Assembly (NCBI GenBank): GCA_016432725.1
Contig: JACJDG010000003.1
Coordinates: 7,408,001-7,472,000 of the forward strand
Source: Streptomyces sp. DHE7-1
Lineage (GTDB): Bacteria; Actinomycetota; Actinomycetes; Streptomycetales; Streptomycetaceae
Reading direction: 5' to 3'
Length of the DNA stretch: 64,000 nucleotides
Part shown: one piece after another, positions 1 to 9,404 of the stretch
How the letters are laid out: each line of letters opens with the position of its first letter
Position numbering within the stretch: the first letter of the stretch is position 1
The notes under the pieces: model-generated
What the model was told of the DNA's origin: nothing
The model's database searches: none
The model's input: only the letters and a program-made list of their open reading frames with translations
Position numbers and translations under genes: made by a program

Positions 1-834
1 GAGTTGCCCGAACGCGAACTGACCCACCTGGAGGGCCATCTCGGCTCCGCCCCGGTCCGGGTCGGCAACGCCGCCGCCGACCAGCTCCAGCTCGACATCT
101 ACGGCGCCCTGATCGACTCCATCTACCTCTACGACAAGTGGGCCCAGCCCATCTCCAGCGGCCAGTGGGACGACGTGTGCCACCTCGTGGCGTGGGTGTG
201 CGACCACTGGGACCAGCCCGACGAGGGCGTGTGGGAGACCCGGGGCGGCCGCCGGAACTTCCTGTACTCGCGGCTGATGTGCTGGGTGGCCGTCGAGCGG
301 GCCATCCGCCTGGCCAACCGGCGCGGACTCCCCGCCGACCTGCCCCGCTGGCGCCAGTCCCGCGACGCCATCTACCGGTGGATCATGGACCGCGGCTGGT
401 CCGACCGGCGCGGCGCCTTCGTCCAGCACGAGGACAGCGAGGTGCTCGACGCGGCCGTGCTCATGATGCCGCTCGCCAAGTTCATCGCCCCCACCGACCC
501 CAAGTGGCTGTCCACCCTGGACGCCCTCACCGAGGACCTGGTCTCCGACTCCCTCGTCTACCGCTACGACCCGCAGGCGAGCCCCGACGGACTCCGCGGC
601 GACGAGGGCACCTTCTCGATCTGCTCGTTCTGGTACGTCGAGGCCATGGTCCGGGCCGGGCGGCTGGACGAGGCCAGGCTGGCCTTCGAGAAGATGCTCA
701 CCTACGCCAACCACCTCGGCCTGTACGCCGAGGAGATCGGCCGCACCGGCGAGCAGCAGGGCAACTTCCCGCAGGCCTTCACCCACCTGTCCCTGATCAG
801 CGCCGCCTTCAACCTCGACCGTGCCCTCGGCTGA
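1..834 (+). CDS. Glycoside hydrolase family 15 protein (C-terminal part, cut by window edge)
   Basis: The reading frame is open from the first base, so the window starts inside the gene and about 277 C-terminal residues remain. They form the (alpha/alpha)6 barrel half of GH15 enzymes (glucoamylase, glucodextranase or bacterial trehalase). A GVWETRGG segment carries the expected general-acid Glu, and a later YAEEIGR..GNFPQAFTHL segment matches the conserved second catalytic-Glu region near the GH15 C-terminus. The likely role is hydrolysis of alpha-glucosides or trehalose in the cytoplasm; the substrate cannot be told from this half. It is convergent with the next gene. Confidence 0.85.
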   Translation, partial: ELPERELTHLEGHLGSAPVRVGNAAADQLQLDIYGALIDSIYLYDKWAQPISSGQWDDVCHLVAWVCDHWDQPDEGVWETRGGRRNFLYSRLMCWVAVERAIRLANRRGLPADLPRWRQSRDAIYRWIMDRGWSDRRGAFVQHEDSEVLDAAVLMMPLAKFIAPTDPKWLSTLDALTEDLVSDSLVYRYDPQASPDGLRGDEGTFSICSFWYVEAMVRAGRLDEARLAFEKMLTYANHLGLYAEEIGRTGEQQGNFPQAFTHLSLISAAFNLDRALG

Positions 835-841
835 GCCGCCA

Positions 842-879
842 CCGGCACCGGGCATCGGGCCCGCCGCGGCAGGTGCCGG
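842..879. terminator. Possible bidirectional hairpin between convergent genes
   Basis: Eight-base arms CCGGCACC and GGTGCCGG are separated by 22 bases, between the stops of the GH15 gene and the SpoIIE gene. The long loop makes this a weak candidate. Confidence 0.3.
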
Positions 880-882
880 CCG

Positions 883-3608
883 TCAGGGCAGGGGCTGCTC
901 CGCCCAGATGATCTTCCCGTTGGGGGTGTACCGGGTGCCCCAGCGCTCGGCGAGCTGCGCGACGAGGAAGAGACCACGGCCGCCCTCGTCGGTGCTCGCC
1001 GCGTAGCGCAGGTGCGGGGAGGTGGTGCTGCCGTCGGAGACCTCGCAGATCAGCGTCCGCTCGCGCAGCAGCCGTACCCCGATCGGGCCGCGCCCGTAGC
1101 GGATCGCGTTGGTCACCAGCTCGCTGAGGATCAGCTCCGTGGTGAACGACACCTCCTCCAGGCCCCAGTCGTCGAGCCGCCGGGCCACCGAGGCCCGCAC
1201 CTCGGCGACGGCCGCCGGATCGGACGGCACCCGCCACTCGGCGACCCGGTCCGCGCCGAGCACCTTGGTGCGCGCCACGATCAGCGCCACGTCGTCGCTG
1301 GGCCGGGCCGGGAGGCGGTCCAGGACGGTCCGGCAGGTCTCCTCCGGCGAGGCGCCGCGCGCCCGGCGCAGCGCGTCGCGCAGCAGCTCGAGGCCGACGT
1401 CGATGTCCCGGTCCCGGTCCTCCACCAGACCGTCGGTGTAGAGGACCAGACTGCTGCCCTCCGCCAGCTCCAGGTCCACCGTCTCGAACGGCAGCCCGCC
1501 CAGGCCCAGCGGGGGACCCGCGGGCACCTCGGGGAACTCCACCTCGCCGTCCGGGCGCACCAGCACCGGCGGCGGATGCCCGGCCCGGGCGACGGTGCAG
1601 CGCCGGGACACCGGGTCGTACACCGCGTACAGACAGGTCGCGCCGGTGACCGCGGCGCCGTCGGCCGGGGTCTCGTCCTGGTCGATCCGGCCCACCAGCT
1701 CGTCCAGCAGGCCGAGCAGTTCGTCGGGCGGCAGGTCGAGCGCGGAGAAGTTGTGCACCGCCGTGCGCAGCCGTCCCATCGTCGCCGCCGCGTGCAGCCC
1801 GTGCCCGACGACGTCCCCCACCACCAGGGCCACCCGCGCACCGGACAGCGGCAGTACGTCGAACCAGTCGCCGCCCACCCCGGCCTGCGCCGGCAGATAG
1901 CGGTAGGCGATGTCCAGCGCCCCCTGCTCGGGCAGGGAGCGCGGCAGCAGGCTGCGCTGGAGGGCCACCGCCATGCTGTGCTCACGGGTGTAGCGGCGGG
2001 CGTTGTCGATGGACACGGCGGCCCGCGCCACCAGCTCCTCGGCGAGGGCCAGCTCCTCGGCGTCGAACGGCTGCGGCTTCTCCGACCGCCAGAAATTGGC
2101 CAGGCCCAGGACCAGGCTGCCCGCCCGCAGCGGCACGGTGATCAGCGAGTGGATCCCGTACTCCACCACCTGTCCGGTACGCCGCGCGTCCTGCGCCAGC
2201 CAGCCGGGCGCCGCACGGAGCACCGGCTCCACGACGGACTGCCCCGTGATCAGGCTCCGGGCCTGCGGCGACGTCGACACGAAGCGGATGCGCTCGCCCA
2301 GCGGGTACAGCGGGGCGTCCTTGCGGATGCCGCTGACCGCCGCCCGGCGCAGCGCGGTGCCCGGCTTCGGCTCCTCGCCCTTCAGCACCGCGTCGAACAG
2401 GTCCACGGTGACGAAGTCCGCGAACCGGGGTACGGCCAGCTCGGCCAGCTCCTCCGCCGTACGGGACACGTCCAGGCTGGTGCCGATGCCCACCCCGGCG
2501 TCGTACAGCATGTTCAGCCGCTCGCGCGCCACCTCCGCGCGGCCGGACAGGGCGCGCAGCTCGGTGGAGTCGCGGAGCGTGGTGACGCTGCCCGGCGGCC
2601 CGCCGCGCAGGTCGGTGGGGCGCTGGTTGATGGCCAGCAGCCGGTCCTTGACCAGATGCACCTCGTCCGTGGCGACCCGCCCGGAGGCGAGCAGCCCGGC
2701 CGTCTCGTCGTCCAGCCCCAGCTCCAGCACATGCCGCTGCTCGGCGTCCTCGGGCAGGTCCAGCAGCCGCTGCGCCTCGTCGTTGGCGAGCAGCAGCCTG
2801 CCGCCGCCCCCGACGATGAGGACCCCTCCCGGACGGCGTGCAGCACCGCGTCGTGGTGTTCGTACATCCGGGTCATCTCGAACGGCCCGAGGCCGTGCGT
2901 CTGGCGCAGCAGCCGTCTGCTGACCAGGGCCGTGCCCGCGGTGGCCAGGGCCATCGCCGCCGCGGCCGCGGCGAGCAGCAGGGGAAGCTGCTGGTCGGCG
3001 GTCCCGCCCACGTGCGCCGTGGTGATCCCGGACGACACCAGGCCCACGACCTTGCCGGACTTGTCCTTGACCGGCACCACGACCTGCACGAGCGGGCCGA
3101 TCGTCCCGTTGACCTCCTCGACGACCGTGCCCCCGGCGACGGCCGGGGCGATCGTCCCGACGAACTTCTTGCCGATCCGGTCGGGCTTGGGATGGGTGTA
3201 CCGGGTGCCGTCGGTCGACATGACCACGACGAAGTCCACGCCCGTCGCCTTGCGGGTGGCCTCGGCACGCGGCTGCAGGACCGCCGTCGGATCCGGTGCG
3301 CGCAGCGCGGCGGCCGTGCCGGGCGCGTTGGCGAACGACTCGGCGACGGCGAGCGAGCGGTTGCGGGCCTCCTGGTCACTGTCGTGCCGCACCTGGAGCA
3401 CCTGCGCCACCACGGCCGACACGACCAGCAGCAGCACGATCACCACCTGCAGCAGGAACACCTGCCCGGCGACGCTGCGTCCGGTCACCGCCGACCGCAG
3501 CACGCCCGGCGGTGCGCCGTTCGCACCGGGTGCCTGCCGCCTCGGTGCGTGCGGATGCCCGAACGAACGGGGCGGCCGTGTCTCGGGCCGGCCGGGCAGT
3601 CGGACCAT
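883..3608 (-). CDS. Membrane sensor, SpoIIE-type serine phosphatase with GAF and ATPase domains
   Basis: About 909 residues once one frameshift is repaired. Order: transmembrane helix (about 55-75), extracytoplasmic Cache-like sensor (about 76-225), second helix, PAS-like segment, GAF (about 365-540), PP2C/SpoIIE phosphatase (about 550-775, with GGDWFDV, VVGDVVGHGLHAA and a late DDVALI), then an RsbW-like ATPase (about 785-905, ELVTNAIRYG). Such proteins dephosphorylate STAS anti-anti-sigma factors and may phosphorylate or bind others, linking an external signal to sigma-factor release. The frame breaks near 2828 within a G run; one extra G joins HAVREG to VLIVGGGG. The ATG at 3608 is chosen because coding ends there; its RBS is weak. 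Confidence 0.85.
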
Positions 3609-3864
3609 GAGCCCATGTCTACACTGCGCGGCTCCGGGTGGCGAGGGCGTGGACCGAGGAGGCTTCCGGCGGTGCCGGCCGTACGTCCCGGTCACCGCGC
3701 CCGCGCCGGACGTCCGGGGACGGACGGCGGGGGCGCGGCCCGCGCACGCGGCGGGACGCCGCCGGCGCCCGGCCGCGTCGCGGCCAGGTGCGCCGGGCGG
3801 GCCGGGCGGGCACGGGACGCGGGGCCGCGCGGCGGACCGGCGATGCCGGTCACACGGGGCCGGT

Positions 3865-4188
3865 TCACGACTCCTTGGTCGTCGGCGGCAGGACGCGGCC
3901 GGCCCGCGGCTCGGTACTCTCCGGCAGGACGCGGCCGGCCCGCAGGCTGCGCAGAGCGAGGAGGAGGACGGCGATGTCGTCCAGGTAGACCGGGTCCGGC
4001 AGCAGATCGGTGGGCAGTACCAGGTACGCGACCGCACCCCAGAACACCCACCGCGGTCCGGTCGGGAGCCCGGCGCGCCGCAGCGTGCGCCGGGCGCGGA
4101 CCAGGCGCACCAGCAGGACGACGGCGACGGCGAGCAGCACCGCCGCGACGACGGCGCCTGTCACCAGCCAGAACGCGGTGGAATCCAT
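3865..4188 (-). CDS. YkvA/DUF1232-family small membrane protein
   Basis: 107 residues: an N-terminal transmembrane helix (about 8-28), a basic linker, then the DUF1232 signature YLVLPTDLLPDPVYLDDIA forming a second hydrophobic segment, and a polar tail. The family is widespread and its biochemical role unknown. It stands alone; the 256 bases between its stop and the start of the downstream phosphatase gene show no further gene. Confidence 0.75.
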   Translation of the reverse strand: MDSTAFWLVTGAVVAAVLLAVAVVLLVRLVRARRTLRRAGLPTGPRWVFWGAVAYLVLPTDLLPDPVYLDDIAVLLLALRSLRAGRVLPESTEPRAGRVLPPTTKES

Positions 4189-4300
4189 GCGGCCTCCAGT
4201 CCCTCGTGACGGACGGGGCGGGCCGGTGCGGCCCCGTTCGGTTCCCCTTCCTCTCCCTCTGCCCGGTCCCGGCCGCCGTACCGCCTCGCGCGGGGCTCCA

Positions 4301-5552
4301 CTACCGCCGTTCCACCGCGCCCGCGCCGCCGGAGCTCCCGACGCCGGGGGCTTCGGGAACCTCGGGGGCTTCGGGGATGCCGGGAAGCCCGGGGACGGCC
4401 GGGGCGTCCGCGGTCTCGGAGGGCCCGTCGGTGGCCGGGCGCGGGCCCTTGGCGGTGAACCGCAGCCGTTCGAAGGTCCGGGTCAGCTGCTGGAGCGCGG
4501 CGGGCGTGCGGGCGGCGGTCCGCTGCTGCTGCGGCAGGGCGGCGGGGCGGGCGCGTCACGGAGGGCGGCCAGCGCCTGGTGGGCCTGCTCGGCGGCCTCC
4601 CGGTAGAGGTCCCGGGACCTGGTCATCGACTCCAGCGCGTCGGCGTACATGGCGACCAGCTCCCGCTGCCGCTCCAGTTCCTCCTGGAGCGTCGTCAGGG
4701 TCCAGTTCTCGCGCAGGTCCGTCAGCGCCTCCAGCGCGCCACGCGGCAGGGGCCGGGGAGAGCCGTGAAGTGGCGCAGCGCCGCCACGAGCCCGGCCGGC
4801 TCGGAGCCGTCCAGGAACACGGTGCGCACCGTGTGCTCACGGCTGTCGTAGTCCTCGGGCGCCGGGTCCGGCGGCAGCAGCACGGCACCGCCGCGGGGCA
4901 GTTCGACGCCGAGGTCCTTCAGCGCCCAGTTGACGCCGCGATGCTGCTGCGGCGCGGCCCGGTGCTCCATGACGCGGTGCCGGAGCCCCGGCGGCAGCAG
5001 CCGGGCCAGGGGCAGCCTGCCCTGTTCGTCGGGGGTCATGGCCTCGTGCACGACGAGGTGCGCGCACCAGGAGTCGCGGGCCGCGTCCTTCAGCCGGCGC
5101 CGTGTCTCCTTGTCGTCGTCGGGCAACGGGTTGACCTGACGGAGCCGCAGGCTGGCGACGGTGGGGTGGTGGTCCCAGTCGCCGTCCGCGCCGTCCGCCG
5201 GTCCGGCCTCGGGCCAGAACAGGGTCGCGGGTGAGGGCCATGTCTCGTCCCACGGCCGCTCCGCCTCGGCGACGAGTGTCCACTCCTGCCCCTCGGGGCG
5301 GGCGGTCCGCGGTACGAGGGTGAGCCGGGCCCGCACGGTCACGGTCCCGCCGGCCCGCCAGCGGGCCTCGAAGATCCGTACGGGGGAGTCGTCGGGCACG
5401 GGCGGCTCGGCGAAGTCGTCGATGTCCCCGCTCTCCTTGTGCCGTCCCAGGGTGCGGCGGACGACGTCCTCGGCGGCGGGGCCGGGGTGGCGGCCACGGG
5501 CCGCCCAGAGGGTCTGCGGGATGATGGCGTGGTCGGTGGCGGAGTTCGACAT
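4301..5552 (-). CDS. Conserved-looking protein of unknown function (two frameshifts)
   Basis: I do not recognise this family. Repaired, it has about 417 residues: a mixed alpha/beta N-terminal 260 residues with many Trp, Arg and Asp, then a helical segment rich in Glu, Gln and Arg (about 275-330, probable coiled coil), then a low-complexity Pro/Ala/Glu tail with repeated EAPxVP units. The frame breaks near 4747 and 4528; adding one C at each restores typical codon use to a TAG at 4301. There is no signal peptide or membrane helix. The start at 5552 begins MSNSATDHA. Confidence 0.6.
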
Positions 5553-5868
5553 GGGCCAATCTGCTGATGGGGGCAGGTGCGCTACCCAGTATCACCGCCA
5601 AGGGGCCGAACCCGTCGACGGGCCCCGAGCGGCGCGCCGCGCCGCCGGTGACACGGGCGCGGGCCGTGGCGCGGACGCCCCGGCGGTGGTGTGCCCACAC
5701 GCCCGGCGCGCGGGCGGCGCTCCCGCGCACGGGTCGCGCGCCGGGTGCCCGTGACGCACGCGGCTCACACTCGGCACGCGCGGTTCACCCGGGGCGCGGG
5801 CCGCACGCGTCACGCGACCGCCGTGCACACGTTCCGCGGCTCTGCCCGGACGTCCAGAATGGTCCGTC
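5553..5868. other. Intergenic region, no gene seen
   Basis: About 316 bases of very GC-rich sequence between the unknown gene and the terminator of the ferredoxin reductase. No frame has convincing codon use and I see no conserved operator; it must hold the promoter of the leftward gene. Confidence 0.5.
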
Positions 5869-5911
5869 GGACGGGGCCCGCCCACCCATCCGCTTGGGGC
5901 GGGCCCCGTCC
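5869..5911 (-). terminator. Rho-independent-type hairpin after the ferredoxin reductase gene
   Basis: Perfect 15-bp arms (GGACGGGGCCCGCCC and its complement) with a 13-base loop, starting 12 bases after the stop of the leftward gene. There is no U tract, as is usual in Streptomyces. Confidence 0.8.
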
Positions 5912-5922
5912 ACCGGCGGGTG

Positions 5923-7287
5923 TTACGCGCCGCTCTCCCGCAGCATGTCCTCACGCTCGACGAGCTTCACGCGCTCACGGCCCTGCGGCTCGCCCAGCGC
6001 TCGCTCGGCGGCGTCCAGCCGGTACCAGCCCTCCCACGTGGTGAAGCGGACCTCGCGCTCGGCGAGGAAGGCGTCCACGGCCTCCGGAGCCGGCGCGGCG
6101 GGGGTGTGCAGGCGGCCGTTCGCGTGGTCGTCCAGCAGGTTGGCCACGGTCTCGTTGGCGTCGCCCTTGGTGTGGCCGATGAGGCCGATGGGTCCGCGCC
6201 GGATCCAGCCCGTGACGTACGTCGACTGCAGGTGGCCGCCGCTCTCCTCCAGGACCCGGCCGCCCCGGTCCGGGACCGTGCCGGAGTCCAGGTCCCAGGG
6301 CAGCTTGGGCAGCTTGTCGGAGAGGTAGCCGACGGCGCGGTACACGGCGCTGACGTCCCAGTCCTTGAACTCGCCGGTGCCCTTCACGTTCCCGGTGCCG
6401 TCGAGCGCGGTGCGCTCGGTGCGCAGGCCGACGACCCTGCCGTCCTCACCGAGGATCTCCGCCGGGGACTCGAAGAAGTGCAGGAACAGCTTGTGCGGCC
6501 GGTCGCCGGTGTCGCGGATCGCCCACTTCTCCAGCGTCTTGGCGACCATGTCGGCCTGCTTGTTGCCGCGCCGGGTCTCGATGGACCCCGCGTCGTAGTC
6601 GATGTCCTCGGGGTCGACGATGACCTCGATGTTGGGGGAGTGGTCCAGCTCGCGCAGCTCCATGGGGCTGAACTTCGCCTGGGCGGGACCGCGGCGGCCG
6701 AAGACGTGGATCTCCTTGGCCCGGTTCGCCTTCAGCCCGTCGTACACGTTCGGCGGGATCTCCGTGGGCAGCAGTTCGTCCGCCGTCTTGGCGAGTACGC
6801 GGGCCACGTCGAGGGCCACGTTGCCGACGCCGAGCACGGCGACCTTCTCGGCCTCCAGCGGCCAGGTGCGCGGCACGTCCGGGTGGCCGTCGTACCAGGA
6901 CACGAAGTCCGCGGCGCCGTACGAGCCGTCCAGTTCGACACCGGGTATGGACAGCTCGCGGTCGGCCGTGGCGCCGGTGGAGAAGATCACCGCGTCGTAG
7001 AACGCCCGGAGGTCGTCCAGGCTGATGTCGGTGGGGTAGTCGACGTTGCCGAAGAGCCGGATCTGCGGCTTGTCGAGCACCTGGTGCAGGGCGGTGATGA
7101 TGCCCTTGATACGCGGGTGGTCGGGCGCCACGCCGTAGCGGATCAGGCCGAACGGGGCGGGCATCCGCTCGAAGAGGTCGATGGAGACACCGGGCTCGGC
7201 GGCCACCTCGGACTTGAGCAGGGCGTCGGCGGCGTAGATCCCGGCCGGGCCGGCTCCGACGATGGCTACCCGCAGGGGGCGCGGCAT
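5923..7287 (-). CDS. fprA: FAD-dependent ferredoxin/adrenodoxin-type NADP+ reductase
   Basis: 454 residues, the usual length for the FprA/adrenodoxin-reductase family. The N-terminal VAIVGAGPAGIYAA is the FAD dinucleotide-binding fold, FGLIRYGVAPDH is family-diagnostic, VLGVGNVALDVAR is the NADP-binding fold, and TGWIRRGPIGLIGHT is the conserved C-terminal FAD contact. It moves electrons between NADPH and ferredoxin, typically for cytochromes P450 or iron-sulfur proteins. The gene is intact and monocistronic. A putative iron box lies 65-83 bases upstream of the start, suggesting iron-dependent control. Confidence 0.92.
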   Translation of the reverse strand: MPRPLRVAIVGAGPAGIYAADALLKSEVAAEPGVSIDLFERMPAPFGLIRYGVAPDHPRIKGIITALHQVLDKPQIRLFGNVDYPTDISLDDLRAFYDAVIFSTGATADRELSIPGVELDGSYGAADFVSWYDGHPDVPRTWPLEAEKVAVLGVGNVALDVARVLAKTADELLPTEIPPNVYDGLKANRAKEIHVFGRRGPAQAKFSPMELRELDHSPNIEVIVDPEDIDYDAGSIETRRGNKQADMVAKTLEKWAIRDTGDRPHKLFLHFFESPAEILGEDGRVVGLRTERTALDGTGNVKGTGEFKDWDVSAVYRAVGYLSDKLPKLPWDLDSGTVPDRGGRVLEESGGHLQSTYVTGWIRRGPIGLIGHTKGDANETVANLLDDHANGRLHTPAAPAPEAVDAFLAEREVRFTTWEGWYRLDAAERALGEPQGRERVKLVEREDMLRESGA

Positions 7288-7351
7288 GATCAGTTCCCTT
7301 CGAGCGTGAACATTCGAGCCTGAAAAAGGAGACTCGCTCGATCGGGAAGCC

Positions 7352-7370
7352 TAAGCTAAGGCAGCCCTAA
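7352..7370. promoter_or_regulatory. Putative DmdR/IdeR iron box
   Basis: TAAGCTAAGGCAGCCCTAA matches the actinobacterial iron-box consensus TWAGGTWAGSCTWACCTWA at 15 of 19 positions by my alignment. It lies just upstream of the ferredoxin reductase gene, a sensible DmdR1 target. Confidence 0.6.
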
Positions 7371-7395
7371 GTTAGTACGCGGGTCCGGTCTATGA

Positions 7396-7418
7396 CCTCA
7401 TAAGCTGATCTTATGAGG
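7396..7418. promoter_or_regulatory. Perfect AT-rich inverted repeat
   Basis: Nine-base arms CCTCATAAG and CTTATGAGG with a five-base spacer, unusually AT-rich for this genome. It lies between the stop of the NlpC/P60 gene and the start of the ferredoxin reductase gene, so it may be a regulator site for the latter or a terminator of the former. Confidence 0.45.
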
Positions 7419-7477
7419 GTTCAAGGAGCCGCTTATGCCCCGGCCCGGAGTCCGGACCGGGGCGCGGTCGGACCGGG

Positions 7478-9010
7478 TCAGGCGGGCCGGATCACCCGGT
7501 GGATCGCGGACTCGCCGGCGCCGTAGACCGACTCCTCGCGGATGGTGGATCCCGGGCCCGGCGCATGGATCATCATGCCGTCTCCGGTGTGCAGGCCCAC
7601 GTGCCGGTCGTCGTCGAAGAACAGGACGAGGTCGCCCGGTTCGAGCGCGGCGAGAGTGACCGGAGTGCCGGACAGGGCCTGTTCGTGCGCGGCGCGCGGC
7701 AGTGTGACCCCGGCGGCCTGCCACGCGGCCCGGGTGAGGCTGGAGCAGTCGTAGGAGTCCGGTCCGGTGGCCCCCCACACACAGGGCTTGCCGATCTGCG
7801 CGCGGGCGAACGCGATGGCCCTGTCCGCCCGCGTGTCGAGGGTGAACGGGGCGGGGACCGGAGCGAAGGAGCTCGTGTCGGTGACGGCGAACCCCGGGAA
7901 AGCGCCGGTGTCCGTGCCGGTGTGGCCGAGGGGGTGCGTGAAGGGCCCGTGCCGACGGTGTCGGTGACGGTGAACCCCGGGAAAGCGCCCGTGTTCGTGC
8001 CGGCGTCGACGAGGGGGTGCGTGAAGGAGCCCGTGCCGCCGAGTGGGTCGGCGAGGTCATGGGTCGCTGCCGGAGCGGGCGCGCCTGCCGTGGCCGTCGT
8101 ACCGGGTGCCGTCCACCCGGGCTGCTCCCACTCGGCGGTGAGGGCCTGCGGCATCGCTGCGGGGACCGTGAGCCGGGCGGCGTGCCGGGCCAGCAGGTCG
8201 CGGGCCGCGGTCAGTTTGCGGCGGTGGCCCGCCTTGGACTCGGCGGGGGAGGGGCGCCGGGAGGCGGGGCCGGGGGCGGATGGCTCCCTCGGTATCGGCG
8301 CCGGGGCGGTCTGCGGCACGGGAAGGGTGGCGACGGGCAGCACGGCCGTCCCCGCCGGGCCGGGGAGGCTCGTCTCCGGGGCGCCGGGTCGAGCCGGTTC
8401 CGCCGTGCCCCAGCCGCTCGCCTCGATGGGTGTCGGAGCGGACAACTCGTCCTGTGTCGGCGGAAGTTCTGCGGGCGGGCGACCGCGAGCCCGGCCGGAC
8501 CCGCGACCGTGAGTTCCGCGGGACGAGCGGCCGGGAGTTCCGGACGGCCCCCGGCGTGCCGGACGGGGCGGCCTCCAGGGCGGCCCGGGGGCGGCCGTCC
8601 GGTGCCGCCGAGGGCCCGCTCGTCAGCTCGGCCACCGCGCGATCGGAGGCCCGGCCGGCGGAGCCGGGAGCCAGTTCGGGCAGCGCGACGCTGAACGCGT
8701 CCCGGTCCCCGCCGTTCGCGCGGTTCCACGACCGCGCCGGGCCGACCGGGGTTTCGGGCAGGCGGTCGGCCGGGAGCACGGCCGCAACCGTCGGGCCACG
8801 CATGGCGCGCGCCCCGTCGAACCACTGCCGGGCCACCGCGTCGAGGTCCGCGTCCGCATGCGGCCCGGACCTCTTGGACAGCGCGACCCCGCGGTTCCGG
8901 CCGGCCGCCGACATGGCCCGGGTGGCGTTGTAGTTCCCCGTCGCGTTCTCGGCCTGTTGGTAGAGGAAGTCGATCCGCTGCCGAACCTCGTCGCGGCCCT
9001 CCGGCACCAT
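7478..9010 (-). CDS. NlpC/P60-family cell-wall peptidase (C40) with long low-complexity linker
   Basis: About 511 residues after repair of three single-base gaps (near 8537, 8488 and 7950). The N-terminal 60 residues are helical (FLYQQAENATGNYNATRAM), as in many Streptomyces C40 proteins. A long Ala/Pro/Arg linker follows with ARPAEL-like repeats and a tandem 28-residue repeat, and then the catalytic domain: Cys in DSYDCSSLTRAAW, His in HVGLHTGDG and a third polar residue in MMIHAPGPG. It probably cuts peptidoglycan stem peptides. I see no clear signal peptide, so export is uncertain. The ATG at 9010 has a good RBS (AAGGAAGGAG). Confidence 0.8.
7875..8041. repeat. Tandem 84-bp repeat inside the NlpC/P60 gene
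   Basis: Two adjacent units (7875-7957 and 7958-8041) encode near-identical 28-residue peptides (each with SFTHPL- or PFTHPL- and TGAFPGF). One unit is 83 bases and the other 84, which exposes the frameshift near 7950 as a single-base loss. Confidence 0.85.
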
Positions 9011-9404
9011 GGAAGACGTGCTCCTTCCTTGCCCCGCAGGGCAGTTGGGCCGATCCCGGGGTCGGTCGAGCCCCGGCCCCGGACGCCACGGCGAGTATGT
9101 CGGCGCGGTCCGGCGGCCTGGCGGTCAACCTAGCCAACTTGTGTGCTCGGTGTGAAGGTTGCAGGGCGGAATGTCCGATACGTATTTGTGATGTTCGCGG
9201 CGCCGTCCGAGTGGGAAGACTGTTCGGCCTTTGCATGGCCCTGCCACCCGCCTCGCGTTGCCGTACGCTGCCGCCGCCGGTGTGACCACGGTTTCCTGTG
9301 AGATCCCGGTGAATCACCGATTCGGCTGAACGCCGCGGGCCCGCCCTGCGTATGGGACGCGGGAACTCCATGCCCGACCGACCGCTCCACACAAGGGGAC
9401 CACC
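9011..9404. other. Divergent intergenic region
   Basis: 394 bases between the NlpC/P60 and DUF1996 genes, which point away from each other. No gene is seen. It includes a less GC-rich stretch around 9130-9200 with the short palindrome ATACGTAT, a plausible promoter zone. An AAGGGG ribosome site precedes the GTG at 9405. Confidence 0.5.

Noticed and set aside
1012..4209. Very long open frame opposite the SpoIIE gene
   Set aside because: It is a shadow of high-GC coding sequence: composition is Arg/Gly/Ala-rich, and it mirrors a recognised phosphatase on the other strand.
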